A DNA stretch of 64,000 nucleotides from Nannochloris sp. 'desiccata' (GCA_019044685.2 JAGTXX020000006.1:2437501-2501500), one strand, 5' to 3'; counted from the stretch's first letter, positions 8,762 to 21,797 are shown. The notes: generated by a model from the letters alone, not told the origin. Program-made: numbers and translations.

Positions 8762-11747
8762 TCATGACAAGGTTCCTGAGGATCCAGAAGGTACAGACGT
8801 TGCCATATCAATAGGCCTGAGCACATTAACTCTCCCAGAGCCAGTACGATACGGACCGCCAGCAGCGATACCGCCACCCGCACTGACTGCGCCATTACCA
8901 CCGAATTCGCTCAACGCAGCCAGCATGGAGCCATGACTACTCGGTCTGGGAAAACCCCTCCGTGAAGGACTCATCGGAATACTCACCGTCCTACCCAACA
9001 TACCACCACCGATCACTCCATGGCTACTTGCTGCAACAGGACGAGCCAGCCGTGGCGAGGCAGCGCCCACAAAAGATGCAGCCAGGTGGCCCAATTCATC
9101 AAGCGAGCCGATTTGACTGGTAGTTAAACTGGGTCCATCGGAGTCAGTGGAATGCCTTCCACCAAAAGTTGCTATGCCTGTACTAGAGTAGCTGCAAGGA
9201 ATGCCTCTGCGGACTTTGCCTTCATGCCTTCCTTCGTGCCGTCTAGGTCGCGTAGAGGGTTCCTCACTTTCTGAACTACGAGGGGTTTCAGTTCCAGCGA
9301 GGCCAAGAGGCAAGGAGCTATCTGAAAGGAAAGAATTGTGGAAAGCGCCGTCCCAAGAAGGCACTGACACCATCGTCGCTTGACTAGGGTAGGCTTTGCG
9401 AATAGGACGAAGCCAACTTTCTTGGGAAGTACTGAGTACACCAGGGGCAGCAGGGGCTGAACATGCCACACCGATAGTACTTCTTCCCGCCATTGGAATG
9501 GGTCTAGAACTATAAGAAGAAGATGCAACTCCAATACCTCCGGCAGCTACCCCAGCACCACTGGCGACTGCCACAGCCACAGCAGCACTACCAAGGTGGG
9601 GAATGTCAATCACAGGAGAGCTTTCATGCATTGTAGCCAAAGAAAATGATTGATTAGTACGCAAAGAGTGCCCTCCATGGACAGCATGCTCTACTGGGTC
9701 GTCGAGCACCACGCCGGGTGGTGGTGATGACAAAGGACTGATTTTATTATTAATAGCTCTAGCTGGAGTAGGAATTGGAATGCCACGTGGAATTGAAGTA
9801 GATAATACCCCTGACTTTTGTCGTATCGCTATTGTACTGGTAGTTGTAGAGATACTACTCGAATCTTCCGAGGAGATTTCAAGAGGCAATGACGAGCTCG
9901 AATCTTGAACAACTGGTGGAATCGCTGCAGCCGTTTCTAAACTAGCAGCAAGCTCTGCAGCCTGAGCAACCGCAGCTGCTTCAGCTTCAGCAGCTGCCAA
10001 TTTAAATGGGCTTCCTGAAGCTTCCTTGGGTAAAGAATCCCAAAAATCTCCTGATCCGGTACCACGTGATGTGCGATACAAATACTGGAAAATCGGCCTA
10101 GGCGATCTAATAGACGGATTCGTCGCTTGGGACTCTTTCCATGCATTTGCCTCGTCATTATTCGATGCTGCTCTAGACAAAGTCCTTGGTAAGGTGCGTT
10201 CTTGTTCAGGGAGCGGTGGCATCGGTGCAAAATGTAATATAGCAACTGAGATGTCGTCCACAATAGCTTCATCATGCGCTGCCTTCCATCGCTCTTGTGC
10301 TTCTAAAGTCAGCGCTTCAGCGCAGCTTACTCCCGGTACTCGTTTACATCGGTACCGCTCTACAAAATCCACTGCAGAGTCGCCATTCATCACATCCCAA
10401 ACACCGTCAGTGCCTAAAACTAAAAATAAATCACGTTCTGTGAGAGTATAGGCCGATAACGTAGGTTCCCAGGTAACTCCGACACCATGTGCATATGCAT
10501 CTCCAAAAGAACGGGACATAGCGAGACCGGGAAGTACGTCATCGCCACGTCGGAAAACTCGATGAGGACCTTGTCTTCGCCCTTGTTCATCCTGCAGTTG
10601 TTTAACTACACCTCCACAAGCGGTAATGCGGCGTGATTCTGCTGGGAGATCAGGTTTTGCATCGATTGTTAAGTCTACTGCTTCTACATTACTCGATTTC
10701 GTATTCCTGCTAATGCTGCTGCTGGTGCCGGCTGCTGCGGAAGTAGTGTTGCCTTCTGAGGAGGAAGAAGAAGGGGTTCTGCGAGCTAAAACGCAGCGAC
10801 TATCCCCTACATTGGCTAGTAGTACACGTGTACCACGTTGACTAGCTTCTACAAGTGCAAAGCAGGCAGTAGTGCCACTAAGAGCGGAATCAAAGCCAGC
10901 TTGTCTGTGATCTTGCATGGCGGTGTCAACCAACCGACAGGCCTCTCTCATTGCTTTGAGTTTTTTCTTTTCTGATCGTGATTGTAGGGCAACAGTTTGC
11001 GCTGCAAGAGCTTCTGGTAGTCGATCAGAAGCGAATTTTGCAGCTGAGCGACCGTGAGGGCCATGCCCGTCGAAGACTCCGACAAAAGTTAAGCCTTGGA
11101 GTCCACCAAAATTTTGAATGACGCGAGCTTCGTCTTGACAATCTGCTTTGAAAAATCGCAATGTGTCCTCTGCTTCTGCGCGCTGTTCTTCTGTGGTGGT
11201 GCCGTCAACCCAGTAAAATGAAGGGCGGATACCCACTTCGCATTCGCAAGCTGAAGAAGAGGCTTGTTCATCATCGAGTGTAGCTAGAGCTGCAGTAGGT
11301 ACAGGGTGAAGAAAGAGAGAGAAAATACATCAAGGCCGTGGACAGACAAATTTTTCACTAATTAACAACCGTGTTTCATAAGAATTTCGGCATAAAATTG
11401 AGTTACCATGGTATAATATTCACTAGTATACATAAAAACTTACCGGTAGAGGAGAAGCACGATAAAAAGGAGAGACGACCACTACTTCCAGGGCGGAGCA
11501 AAGGCCCGCCGCCGCCACCACTTGTTAAAGAAGCAGAATGGCCATAAATATCAACAGGGGAGCTTGATGGCGGTAATGCTTGCTGAATAATAACAGGGGA
11601 AGACAACGTAGCGAGGCTTGTGCTGTCTGAATCGGCTGGAGAGTCGCTCAAGGTCAAGGCTGCAAGAGCGCTGCTGCCGGAGCGAACTTTGCATTCGAAT
11701 GACGAGTCACACTCGGCGTCCGTCCGGCTTACCTCCGCTGCGAGCAT
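8762..11747 (-). CDS. PP2C-type protein phosphatase with long disordered tail
   Basis: Exons 11444-11747 and 8762-11289 on the minus strand (phase 1) give 943 residues. The metal-dependent PP2C fold is evident: FVGVFDGHG (metal-binding Asp), GTTACFALV, LLANVGDSR, LAMSRSFGD, LVLGTDGVWDV and a final DDISVAI with the last metal Asp. It dephosphorylates Ser/Thr residues with Mn/Mg. The catalytic core occupies roughly residues 110-465. The remaining half is Ser/Ala/Gly/Pro-rich low complexity without a domain I recognise, presumably a disordered regulatory tail. The N-terminal 100 residues are also low complexity with a Gly run. No signal or transmembrane segment is apparent. Family is certain; substrate unknown. 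It is much longer than a typical plant PP2C (350-550 residues). Confidence 0.93.
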
Positions 11748-12490
11748 TGTGGACTAGCACGCGGCAAATGCACAATGTGGCAGGATTTTAACAGAAACCT
11801 GTAAAAAAATAGAGGAATATTAGAGGGAATGAAAGAAAAGATTATCTTGTGCTTGCTAGGGCATCTCTTCTCAAGCTCCCAATCGTTTTCCACCCTGCCA
11901 AGGTTGTTGAATATCGTTTCGAAGGGCAAGATAGCCTATTACCAGGCGCTACGGGTCTACATTTGGGTTTATCTAACACCACCCCAACAAACTTTCATTA
12001 TGGTAACCCCACACCTTTTTAGGGGTTCGGGTGAATACAAGAAGCTTTGCAGGCCCCCTATGGATCCAAAATATAATCCAGGATGTAGATTATCAGGCAG
12101 AATCCAGTCCAGGCATTCCCTGGGACACCAACTCCATTCTTCGGTGCCAGGAAATACGGAAATGAAACCAAAGTTCGCTGCTCTAAGACGCTTGCTTCCC
12201 TAATCTAAGCATCCGAACCAACGATCGGAATATATTTAGCTGCCAAAACATCCCAAAACTGATATGGTTTGCCTTATATTATCTTACCTAAAAGCAGGGC
12301 ATGCTTCGAATTTCAAACTTCAACACTGCATCTCGTGAACTTTACACTGATATAATTAATAAGTTGCTTAATATTTAAACTGGCAAGTATAATACGCATG
12401 AACTTGAAGCCAAACCCCGATTTTATTTGCAAAACTCCAAAAGCTACTAGCCTTACTTCTTTCTTCCTCAATCTTACAAAATAAACATTT
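11748..12490. other. Intergenic
   Basis: 743 nt upstream of the phosphatase and downstream of the PfkB gene. Contains a 6-bp hairpin AACCCC/GGGGTT near 12003-12025. A 124-codon open frame at 11829-12203 has no recognisable family and lies across the expected 5' UTR, so it is not called. Confidence 0.4.
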
Positions 12491-13816
12491 CTACAGCAAC
12501 CGTGTTTCTAGATTTAAAGATCGCCGTCTCACTTCGGCACGTACCTTTCCCATGTTAAGCCCTTGAGGGACCCCCTGGTGCTCCGCCATGACACTTGCGG
12601 CTGCAGTTGCCAACATTCCCGCCACCTCTGCTCCGCTCCGGCTCTGAATGCCCGCTAAAAAAGCACCGCAAAAGGCATTTCCACACCCTGTTGTATCCAC
12701 TACATTCGTATCCGCTACGACAGGGATAGACCACACATTTGTACTTGATTTTTCATGCACTACCACTCCACCAGCTCCTCTCCGAAGCGAACACCATCGT
12801 GCCCCTGCATCTATGAATGGCGACGTTAATTTTAATATTTCTGCATCGATGGTATCTCTATTAAGCTTAGATAAACCCAAAATTGAGCGTGCTTCTTCTT
12901 CATTTGGGGAGAAAATATCACACAGCTCAATTGCCGCCCACAAATCGCCATCGGGTTGTATTTTTGTTGAAGCTTTCGTAAAAGTCTCTATACTCAACAA
13001 GCCAGTTCCATTCCTACTGCGGTGCTTATCTAAAGCGTGTCTTAAATCCTTGAGAAGCTGTATTGGAGGGTGCTCTGGATGAATGCCGACATGAAAAGCA
13101 CGAGCTCTTTGGAACGCGGGAGGAAGGCTTGCAAATGGCGGAAGCAGGAGGCTGGATAGCTGCGGTGATTGCGCAGTACGCCATATCTGCAAAATTTTGA
13201 CCGTTTATTTTACGCTTACGAAAGATTCACTGCAAATTGAAAGGATGTTTCTTAAACAATAAAATACCTCGTGGCGGCGGCCATCTTGTTCAAGAATTTG
13301 CCAGGCTCTCGGTGTCTTCGCATTTGGGTGTTGCTGAATCCCTCTAATATCTATTCCAATATTCTCTAGCCATTCTAGGCAGCTTGACGGGACGTCTGGG
13401 CCAACGCCAGCAGCAATTCCTGCTGCTCGCTCAATTTGAAAATCTCCGCCGTCAAAGTTAGGAGAAGAGACAGTTTGATAGCCCCAAGCTGATTGCGATC
13501 CACCTCCTCCGAGCTGAGCCATTTTAGTGGACCCGTCCCAAAAGACGAGGTCATCTATAATGAGCGTAAAGGTTACTAAATCTAAATTTTGGGATTTTTC
13601 TATCGCATTTTTCGAAACATGCGGCCTTTTGAGGGTAGATTTTGGACGGAATGGATAGGGTATTATTCCATTAAAATATAACGACTGCTTTAATGGGCGT
13701 ATCTGCAGCATATGGGCGCCATTATTTGAATTTAAATTAAAATACGCTGACGGCAACCCCGCTGCAACTTTATTTATGAATCTAAGGGATAGCAGAGGTC
13801 CCTTTAGAGCTCCCAA
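12491..13816 (-). CDS. PfkB-family protein, Mak32-like
   Basis: Exons 13268-13816 and 12491-13186 on the minus strand (81-nt intron, phase 0) give 414 residues. The start (ATG at 13816) precedes a poorly conserved 85-residue stretch, so a later or upstream start is possible; the conserved part begins at TLIIDDLVF and LGGGGSQSAWGY, the sugar-binding end of the ribokinase fold. The C-terminal PfkB signature is present as DTTGCGNAFCGAF. In canonical sugar kinases this motif is DTxGAGD with a catalytic Asp; here Asn replaces it. I recall the same replacement in yeast Mak32 relatives, which also share the DD/DE..VF..LGG start, so this branch may not be a normal sugar kinase. The substrate is unknown. 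Head-to-head with the expansin-like gene, 274 nt apart. Confidence 0.82.
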
Positions 13817-14090
13817 AAAGGATCACGATACCTGGGCTGCAAATTGAGGACGTTGACTCGATTTAGTTAAATTCGTATGATTTGCAACCTCAAACTGGCA
13901 CAATTTCGACGTGTTTAATTCTCACTTGTTGGCTTTTCCAAGAAACTCCAGAATGCGCGCTGAAACCTAGAGCTGACTGAGGCCCGTCGCACTGAAATAA
14001 AACCTGCATCGTTATTCCTGCTACTTCATCATTCTATTTCTTGTATTTTTCAACTTTTATCTCTTTTTCACTCTTTTTACATCCATCATC

Positions 14091-15192
14091 ATGATTTCCT
14101 CAACCTTCACCACCAAACTTGGTTTGGTGCTTCTCGCCTTGGTCGCACTCAACGTCAACGTCTCCGCTAGATCATCAAGGTAAGAGGCCAGACAACTAGA
14201 TAATATTGCATATCATACCAATAGAAAAGATATACGCGCCAGAGAGCTCCAGGTTTTGCAACTTGAAATTCCAGTCTGTCGCGTCTCACGCCGACTTGAG
14301 TCTGTAGTTCAGCTCCTCTGTTAGCACCCATTCCCACAGCTGGGATTGTCTGTCGAAGTTAGCAAAGGGGCTTTGCTGCAAAAGCTTTTATGTTCCGTTG
14401 CTAATATTCGAGTTTTTCCCTTTCCTTTGCAGAAATTTACTTCAAGACACCCCCGCAGCTGACCTTACTCAATATTTCGACTCCCCATCTAGTGAAGAAC
14501 CACGAGTTGAGAAAGCTGAGGGTCCTATTTCCGCTGCTATCCGTCAAAGCGCCGCCAGCTGGCTCAAAGAGACGGAAAAATTTTACGGTGATGGCACAGC
14601 ATATTCTGATACTGTTGAATCAGGCAAATCCTTTGCATGCAGTATGAGAGAGCTAGCGCCCACCTTCACTCGCAATTTCGCCGCCATCAACTCTGAACAG
14701 TGGGAAAACGGTAACTCATGTGGCCGTTGCATCAAAGCTCGCTGTGTAGACGATAGATGCCTCGTGAAGAACGAGGACGTCCTCGTACAGGTGGTTGACC
14801 TTTGCCCTGAGTGTTCCAAAGGTGATGTTGATTTTTCTTTCGGTGCGTACGAAGATGTCACCGGGCTTTGGCCTCATCGCCTCAACATTGAGTGGGAGTG
14901 GGCTTCCTGTGCTCCTGAGATCGAGGGAACCATCAAATTTTGGCCTAAAGACGGTATTAACCCCTGGTTTACTGCCTTCTACCTCAGTAACAGTCGCTAC
15001 CCAATCAAATCCCTTAAATTAAATGGCGTTGAGCTCGATAGATCTCCTTTCCAATTCTGGACTCAACATGGGTCCATGCCTGAAAGCGGTGAGTTGGAGA
15101 TTACTGCAGACAGTGGCGCTGTGGTAAAGGCGCAGGTGAAGAGCTTCTGGGACACGCAGGATCTCCAAATCCAATTCCCTGCTGATATTTAA
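14091..15192 (+). CDS. Expansin-like secreted protein
   Basis: Exons 14091-14179 and 14433-15192 (phase 2) give 282 residues. A signal peptide spans about residues 1-26 and intron 1 falls just behind it. After an acidic linker comes the six-stranded double-psi beta-barrel domain (GDGTAYSD, then CGRCIKARC, VLVQVVDLCPECSKGDVDFSF with the expansin-type Asp), then a C-terminal CBM63-like beta-sandwich (IKFWPKDGINPWFTAFYLSNSRYPIKSLKLNG). Expansins loosen cellulosic wall networks without hydrolysis; relatives occur in plants, amoebae, fungi and bacteria. The domain order and length fit the expansin-like group better than plant alpha-expansins, which lack the long acidic linker. The protein would act in the wall or extracellular matrix. 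Its 3' flank carries one copy of a dispersed 60-nt element (15885-15944). Confidence 0.88.
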
Positions 15193-16222
15193 AATCTGCA
15201 GTTTCTCGGGAGTGTGGCTCGTCTGTAATTGGTTTGTATGCGACCTCTCTTTGCTATTTACTCAGTGGCTGTTCATCAACACTTTTTGCACTAGCCACCT
15301 ATTTAGTGCTTCCTTTGTTTCAGGGTTTTCCTCCCTTTGTTTAGGTTTTTTCTGCATATTTTTCCCCTTTAGCATTTCACCATTTTTTTTGTCTATGTCT
15401 TTTTTTCCCTTAAGAGACCCACGCAGCCTTCTCACTTCGGTGAAATAAATCCTCCCCTAATGCAATTTTTTCCTGTACCCAGCAAGTCTGTTATCAGCTG
15501 TGGCACCTTTCATTCTCTGGCATCTGCATGACTTCACCCCCTTCGAAATTTTTTCTTCTTCAACATTTGATCGCTCGTTTCTTCCTTGTTTAGTTATTTT
15601 GTCATCCTACATCACTCGCTCTGACGAATTGAATCACCCCTCATCGCTCTCCGCGCACCCCTCTTTCCTTTCATCCTTCATCTTTACTTTTTATTTAGAG
15701 ATTCTTTCTGCATCACCATCACCCGTCTTTTGATTTTTTTCAAAAGGCGGTGCATTTTTTGTCAAGATTCCAAATTGATTGACGACTTCTCTACTCCTTG
15801 ATTGTCGTTTCTTGACTGCATCTAGCCCTCCTTCAGAGGACCTCATTTATTATTATTAGAATGTAACGCAAAGTTAATAAAAGAACCCCAACAGGGTAAC
15901 TTGAGGGATCGTGAGAAGACACTACCGTGGCTTCAGGCCACCCCTATGTAAGAGATTAAGAAAGAGGTTAGCCTATCCCAGTAGGCAGAAGGAGATTAGT
16001 ACGGAGTTGTTTCTTTACATAGTAACGTGTGGAGGTTAATTTAGAGTTGTAATTATAGGTGTGTTTTAAGAGAGTGAATGTATAGTAAAATCAAGTTTTT
16101 CACCACGCCGTGCTGTGCCTTGGTTGCAGTGTAGCAAATCATGGCGGCGAGGCATAGTTGGCCAAAATAGTATATGGGTTTCCTATAAAATAATATATTA
16201 ATCAACTATCACGGCCCTAGCG
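15193..16222. other. Intergenic, T-rich, with dispersed element
   Basis: 1.03 kb between the expansin-like and RRP5 genes. The first 650 nt are strongly T/C-rich and may be a long 3' UTR. A hairpin CTTTTGA-TTTTTT-TCAAAAG lies at 15727-15746. The 60-nt element lies at 15885-15944. Short open frames here are low-complexity and are not called. Confidence 0.4.
15885..15944. repeat. Dispersed 60-nt element, copy 1
   Basis: Begins ACCCCAACAGGGT and ends CTTCAGGCCACCCC. Matches 52 of 60 positions, without gaps, with 49335-49394. Mismatches cluster in a 12-nt central block (6 of 8), while both ends and the AGGGATCGTGAGAAG core are identical. ACCC-CAACA-GGGT can form a small stem; in this copy GTGGC-TTCAG-GCCAC forms a second. 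Lies about 0.69 kb after the expansin-like stop. Confidence 0.75.
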
Positions 16223-19200
16223 ATGCCAGGGAAGAAGCGAAATGTTGAATTAGTAGCACAGGAAGAGGAAGCATTTCCTCGTGGAGGTGGTTCAGGCCTG
16301 GCACCCATTGTTCATAAGCAAATTAGAGAGGTATTTAATATATGAATATGCATTATAAATTCAATTCTGTTTAAAATGAAAGCTCCAGTGTTTTTTAAGA
16401 TGCCCATGCGTCTTGCATTTATATGCATATATACCTAAAATCTTTGATTTCACGCTTTTCAGGATGCGTATAAAGAGGCTGAAGCAGATTTGTTTAAGAG
16501 CACTAGCAAGGGGCGCGGAAAGAAGCGCCGCAAGGATGTTCATCTTGACAGCGACGAGGAAGGCGAAGGCGATGAAGAGGATGCATTCTTCCGCAGCTTG
16601 GCAGCGCAGGATAAGATCCCTAAATACGTAGAACTACTTAAGTTCAAGGTAAAGGCTTTTTTCGAATCAATTTCAGTAGAAGTTATTTATAACCAAAACT
16701 GTTGGTTACTCAATTCCCCGCCCGCCAATTGAATGATTAACCTTCTTTCTTTCTTTCTTTCTTCAGAGTCTCAATGAAGGTACCAAATTATGGGGTACTG
16801 TTGTAGAAATCTTAGCTAAAGAACTTATTATCAGTTTACCTCATGGCCTTAGGGGCCACGTGGCCTTTAAGGAGAGCTCGGATATCTTGGCCACTGCTGA
16901 AGCGCCAAAGAATACAAACAGCCACAAAGCAAATAAACAGCAAGCAACTGCTGGACAAGCGCAGCTTTCTGAACTGTTTCATGTAGGCCAATTCGTACGT
17001 TGCTGTGTCACTCGTCTTCGTGAAGGCACTGACACTGACACCCCCACCACCCCCGGCAGCAGCAGTGGTAAAAAGGGTACTAGCAACAACCGTAAACGAG
17101 TTGATTTGAGTCTTCATGTCTCTAAAGTCAATTCTGGTCTTGGTGCCGACTCTGTGAGAGAAGGTGCTGCTCTTCCTGCGTGTGTAAAAAGCGTTGAAGA
17201 TCATGGCTACCTGGTCACTTTTGGAATCAGGGGCACCACTGGCTTTCTTCCTAAGAAAGACTCCCCCCGTCAGCTTTTCACCGGTAGTTTAGTAGATGTC
17301 GTTGTTCAAAGCTTAAAAGCGGGTGGACATGCGATTGTCTCTGCTGAGCCTGCTGCTGTGGCTGCTGCAACTACTAAGGAATGGGACGGTTTAAATATTG
17401 GAACCTTGTTGCCAGGTGCTTTGGTGCCTGCACGTGTTCGTCACGTGCTTTCTGATGGGCTCTTAGTTTCTTTTTTGACTTTCTTTACTGGTACGGTAGA
17501 TCCTTTCCACCTGGGGCCTTCAAAGAAAGAAGAAGTTGCCGACGGTAAAGACAAAAAGAAGAAGAAGAAAGAAGAAGAAGAAAAAAAGGGAACAGAGAAA
17601 GCTTCTCTTGGGGATTGGCGTGCTGATTATTCAGAAAATCAACGCATTAAAGCAAGAATCTTATTCGTTGATGCGGCGTCTAAACGTGTTGGCTTGTCTT
17701 TACAGCGCCATTTATTGGAGTGGAGCTTACCTACAAATTTTCCGGCGCAAGGTCAAACGTTCTCGGCTGCCGTGGTTAAACGAGTTGACCCTGGATTAGG
17801 TCTTTTACTCGATCTTGTAGATAATTCTACTGCAGAATCTGATAAGAAGAAAGAATGTACTACCATTACTCCTGGCTATGCTCATATTTCGAATTTAGCG
17901 GACCAGAAAATCGACAAGCTTGAGGGCAGGTACAGACCTGGCCAAGTCTTGGGAGCTCGTGTCATTGGGCTACGCCCCATGGATGGCCTTGCGTCTCTTT
18001 CTCTTAAACAGAGTGTGTTAGAGCAGAGTTTCCTCGGTGCAGGAGATGTTACTGCTGGAATGAAGGTCACTGGCACAGTAGTAAAAAGTGATGAAGGTGC
18101 TTTGATAGTAGCTTTGACGTCTCACTTGAAAGCGCTCGTTCCTGGGCTTCATATGTCTGATATAGCATCTACAAAAGCCTATAAAAAGTATAAAGAAGGC
18201 CAAAAAGTTACAGGAAAAGTGCTTCAGGTGGATCTTTCTGCGAAAAAATTGCTTTTGACCTTGAAACCTTCGCTGGTTGATAGCAAGCTTCCTGTGCTGG
18301 CAAAAATTGAAGATGCTTTGCCTGGTGTGAAATCACATGGTGTTATTACTGGGGTGCAAAACTATGGTGTGTTTATTACGTTTTTCAACGATTTATCTGG
18401 CTTGGTTCCTCTAGTCGAGTGTGGGCTTCCAGAAGGGCAGACACCTCAAGAGGCCTTTACTATCGGTAGCGTGATTCGAGTGCGTGTTGTCGGTGTAGAA
18501 CCGAAGAGAAATAGGTTGAAATTATCTTTACTGGGTAAAAAGAAGGCTGCAGAAATTGCAGAAGAGGCAGAAGGTCTTGGTGGCTTGCAACCTGGAGAGC
18601 TCGTTGCTGGAGTCGTCACTGTCTTACACCATAAGAAAGGAAACACTACGGCAGATGAAGAGGGTGATAACGAAGTTTTAGATTATGCAGAAGTAGCTTT
18701 ATATCGCTCTGTTGAGCTGGAAACTGGTTTAGGAAATGAAGCGAAGCCTCTGGCCACTGGGCGCTTGGAAAAGGCACACCTATCCGACCACCCTGCAGCA
18801 GCGACAGCTCTTGCCGAGGTACTCACCGTTGGTTCCCAATTCCCCAATCTGCTTGTTTTACAGCGGTTGGAGACTGCAAAGCAGCTGCGTGTGACTCGTA
18901 AGGACTCCCTAGTCTCTGCTGCTTCTGCTGGGCGCTTGCCTTCTGAAATTAGTGCTCTTTCTGAAGGAGCCACCTACCCAGGCTACGTAGCTAATGTTAT
19001 TTCAGATGGTGTCTTTGTCCGCTTTTTAGGCGATTTGACTGGTCGTGCTGGTTTACCACAGCTGTCTGATACTTTTGTGTCAGACCCTCACTCTGTTTTT
19101 ACGACTGGCCAATCAGTTCGCGCTCAAGTAGCTTTAATCGACTCTACGAAAAATAGATTTAGCTTGAGTTTAAAACGTAGTTTATGTGGTGGTGGTGATG

Positions 19201-21797
19201 TTTCTATGCTTTCTTCTTTCTTTCATGATGCTGAGCTTGCTGCAGCTCTTGGAAGTGGGGGTAGTGCTGAAGTTGGGGCTCCAGCTGACTTGGACTGGTC
19301 TCAAACTTTCGCTATAGGAAGTAAAGTAGAAGGCCAAGTTCACGGTGTGCGTGATTACGGTACTTTATGCGATCTTGCTGCACATTCTGATGTAGTAGGG
19401 CTTGCTGCGCCAACCCAGGTTCCTGAAAATGGACCTACGACTGAAGGCGCACCTGTCACTGCTGTAGTCTTGGATTATAGTAAAAAAGATGGAGTTGTAG
19501 ATTTATCTCTTCGTCATGAACTCGTTTCCCGCGCAGAAGAAGCTGCAGCTGGTGCGCAACCTGCTAAAAAGAAGAAGACAAAAAAAGAAGCTGCCGCCGC
19601 TTCTCAAGCTCTTCCTTGCCAAGAAGGTGATAAAATTTCTGTCACTGTAGAGCTTGTAAAGCCCGATGAAGGCTATGCTGTCGTCTCTTTACCCTCTGAA
19701 TATACTACTGCTTCTTCTACACCTTGGCTGGGCTACTTGGCAACATCAGATTTCAATATTTCTACTGCTGCCAGTGCAGCTGGGCAGCTTCAAGTTGGAG
19801 ATGAAGCTACAGTCACTGTCGCTGCTCTCCCTTCTGAGAAGACCTGTGGAAGACTATTACTCAGTATCCCACTTTCTGCTGATGCTAAAGCTAGCGCTGG
19901 AGATGGCCCAAAGCAAGGTTCTGGGGAAAAGAAACTTAAATTGCCAGCAGCTGGAACCAAGCTTTCTGGCAAAATCGAGGCAGTGCATGCTTTGCATGCT
20001 GACGTATCTTTAGAAAATGGATGCCGAGGGCGAATTTACATCACTGAAATTACTGACACTGCTGATGATGAGAAAGCTGCTAGTGTTACCAAGAAGGCAA
20101 AGAAGGCAAAGAGCGCTGCCAAGAAAGGCAAAGCTGCTGAGGAATCGCCCTCTTCTTCTTCTTTGTCGTCTCCTGTATCTAGCTTGACCATTGGGTCTTC
20201 TATCGAGGTTGTGGTTCTGGGCAGAATGCAAAGCGCAGAAGGAAAACGACATGGATTACTTGAGCTCTCCTGTCGCCCTTCCGTCCTTGCTGCAGCTACT
20301 GCTTTAACTTCTGTCGAAAATGAAGCTGAAAACACCACTGGCAACAACAACAACAACACCCTTCAAAATTTTTCTCTTCAGAATTTGATGGTTACTTGGG
20401 ACAACATCAAACCGGGTCAAACATTACCTGGCTACGCTCAAGAAGTCGATGGAGAACATCTCTGGGTGGTATTCAGTCCTTCTATTCGTGGTAGAGTGTT
20501 TTTACCTCAATCTTGTACCTCTCCTGAAGAATGTACTGCAGCTGCTCGAGCGTACCGCCCCGGCACCGCCATCACTGCCACAGTCCTATCTGTAAACCCA
20601 GGCAAGCATGCCTTGGACGTCGCTTTAGGGACCAACATACCTACGAAAGCTGAAGCAGGCGGTACTGCTGTAGGTGTTGTCGTGTCAGCAAACGGTACTG
20701 GAGTACAAATTCAAATTGCGCCTGGTCAAAGCGGGAAAGTGGCATTGACTGATATCCATGATACTCCCGTAAACAATGCGTTGACTGGATTGAAACCAAG
20801 ACAATTCGTACATGTTGGTATTATAAATGTTGGCGATGATAATACGAACAGCAAAAACAATAAAAGAAAGAAAAGTGGTGATGGTGCCACAACCAATCAA
20901 AATAAAAAGAACTCGCTTCAGTTGTCATTGAGACCTTCTCACGGTGGCCGATGCGCAGCACACACTTCCTCCACAGCTGTACTCACTGCTACACTACCAC
21001 CTCCCCCTGAATCTCTCGATATTTCAGAGTTGAAGCCAGGTGAGAGGGTCTCTGGGTATGTGAAAAGCTCCGGAGCGACAGGTGTTTTTATTTGCCTTGC
21101 TCGTGGTATCGATGCTCGAATTAAATTACGCCAGCTGTCCGATGAGTTTGTAGAAAACGTAGGGAAACTCTACCCACCTGGTACGTATGTAGAAGGCAGT
21201 GTAATGGGTGTTGAAGGGGGTCGTGTTGAAATGACTTTACGGCGCCGGCGCCCAGCTCCATCCTTGGAAGCGCTTGAAGAAGGGCAAGTTGTCCGTGGTA
21301 GGGTCAAACGCATCGAAAAGTTTGGTGTGTTTGTAGAATTAGATGGTACCTCGGATGGTGGTGCTACTACAAGTGTAGGTCCATGTGGATTAGCCCATTT
21401 AAGTGAATTAGCAGATGCCTATGTCCATGACGTGGATCACTTGTTTAAAGTCGATCAACGGGTAGCTGCTCGAGTGCTTGGTGTCGATAAGAGTGCAGGG
21501 AGGTTATCCTTGGGATTGAAACCGAGTTATTTTGAAGATATCAGTGATGTAGAAGAAGAAGGGGATGGTGTTGCACAGCAAGAGGGCGATGATTTCGATG
21601 ATGAGCTGCAGGCAGCAGCAATGGAAAGCGATAAAGACGATGACGGTGACAGCGAAGAATATGGCGCTGAGGAGGAAAGAGGATCTGATAGTGGAAGTGA
21701 TAAAGAGCCTGGATCTGATTTTGATTTAGATGAGGATTTGATAGAGGCTGAGGCTGAAGAGGGAGAAGAAAGCGGTACTGACGATGACAGCGAATAA
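16223..21797 (+). CDS. RRP5-type ribosome biogenesis factor, S1-repeat region only
   Basis: Exons 16223-16330, 16463-16648 and 16767-21797 (both introns phase 0) give 1774 residues. The N-terminus has the RRP5/PDCD11 hallmark FPRGGGS, an acidic-basic stretch, then roughly fourteen S1 RNA-binding repeats (G..V.G.V.....GV.V.....G......L.D) running to the final GQVVRGRVKRIEKFGVFVEL and RLSLGLKPSYFED. RRP5 binds pre-rRNA in the nucleolus and is needed for both small- and large-subunit processing. Known RRP5 proteins end in about seven HAT/TPR-like helical repeats; here the frame ends right after the last S1 repeat with a 95-residue Asp/Glu/Ser-rich tail and a stop, and no HAT coding is seen in the following 400 nt or in the next gene. 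Lys-rich low-complexity insertions are present. Identity as RRP5 S1 module is firm. Confidence 0.92.

Noticed and set aside
11829..12203. 124-codon open frame upstream of the PP2C gene
   Set aside because: Overlaps the expected leader region on the opposite strand, contains no recognisable motif, and its codon use is unlike that of neighbours.
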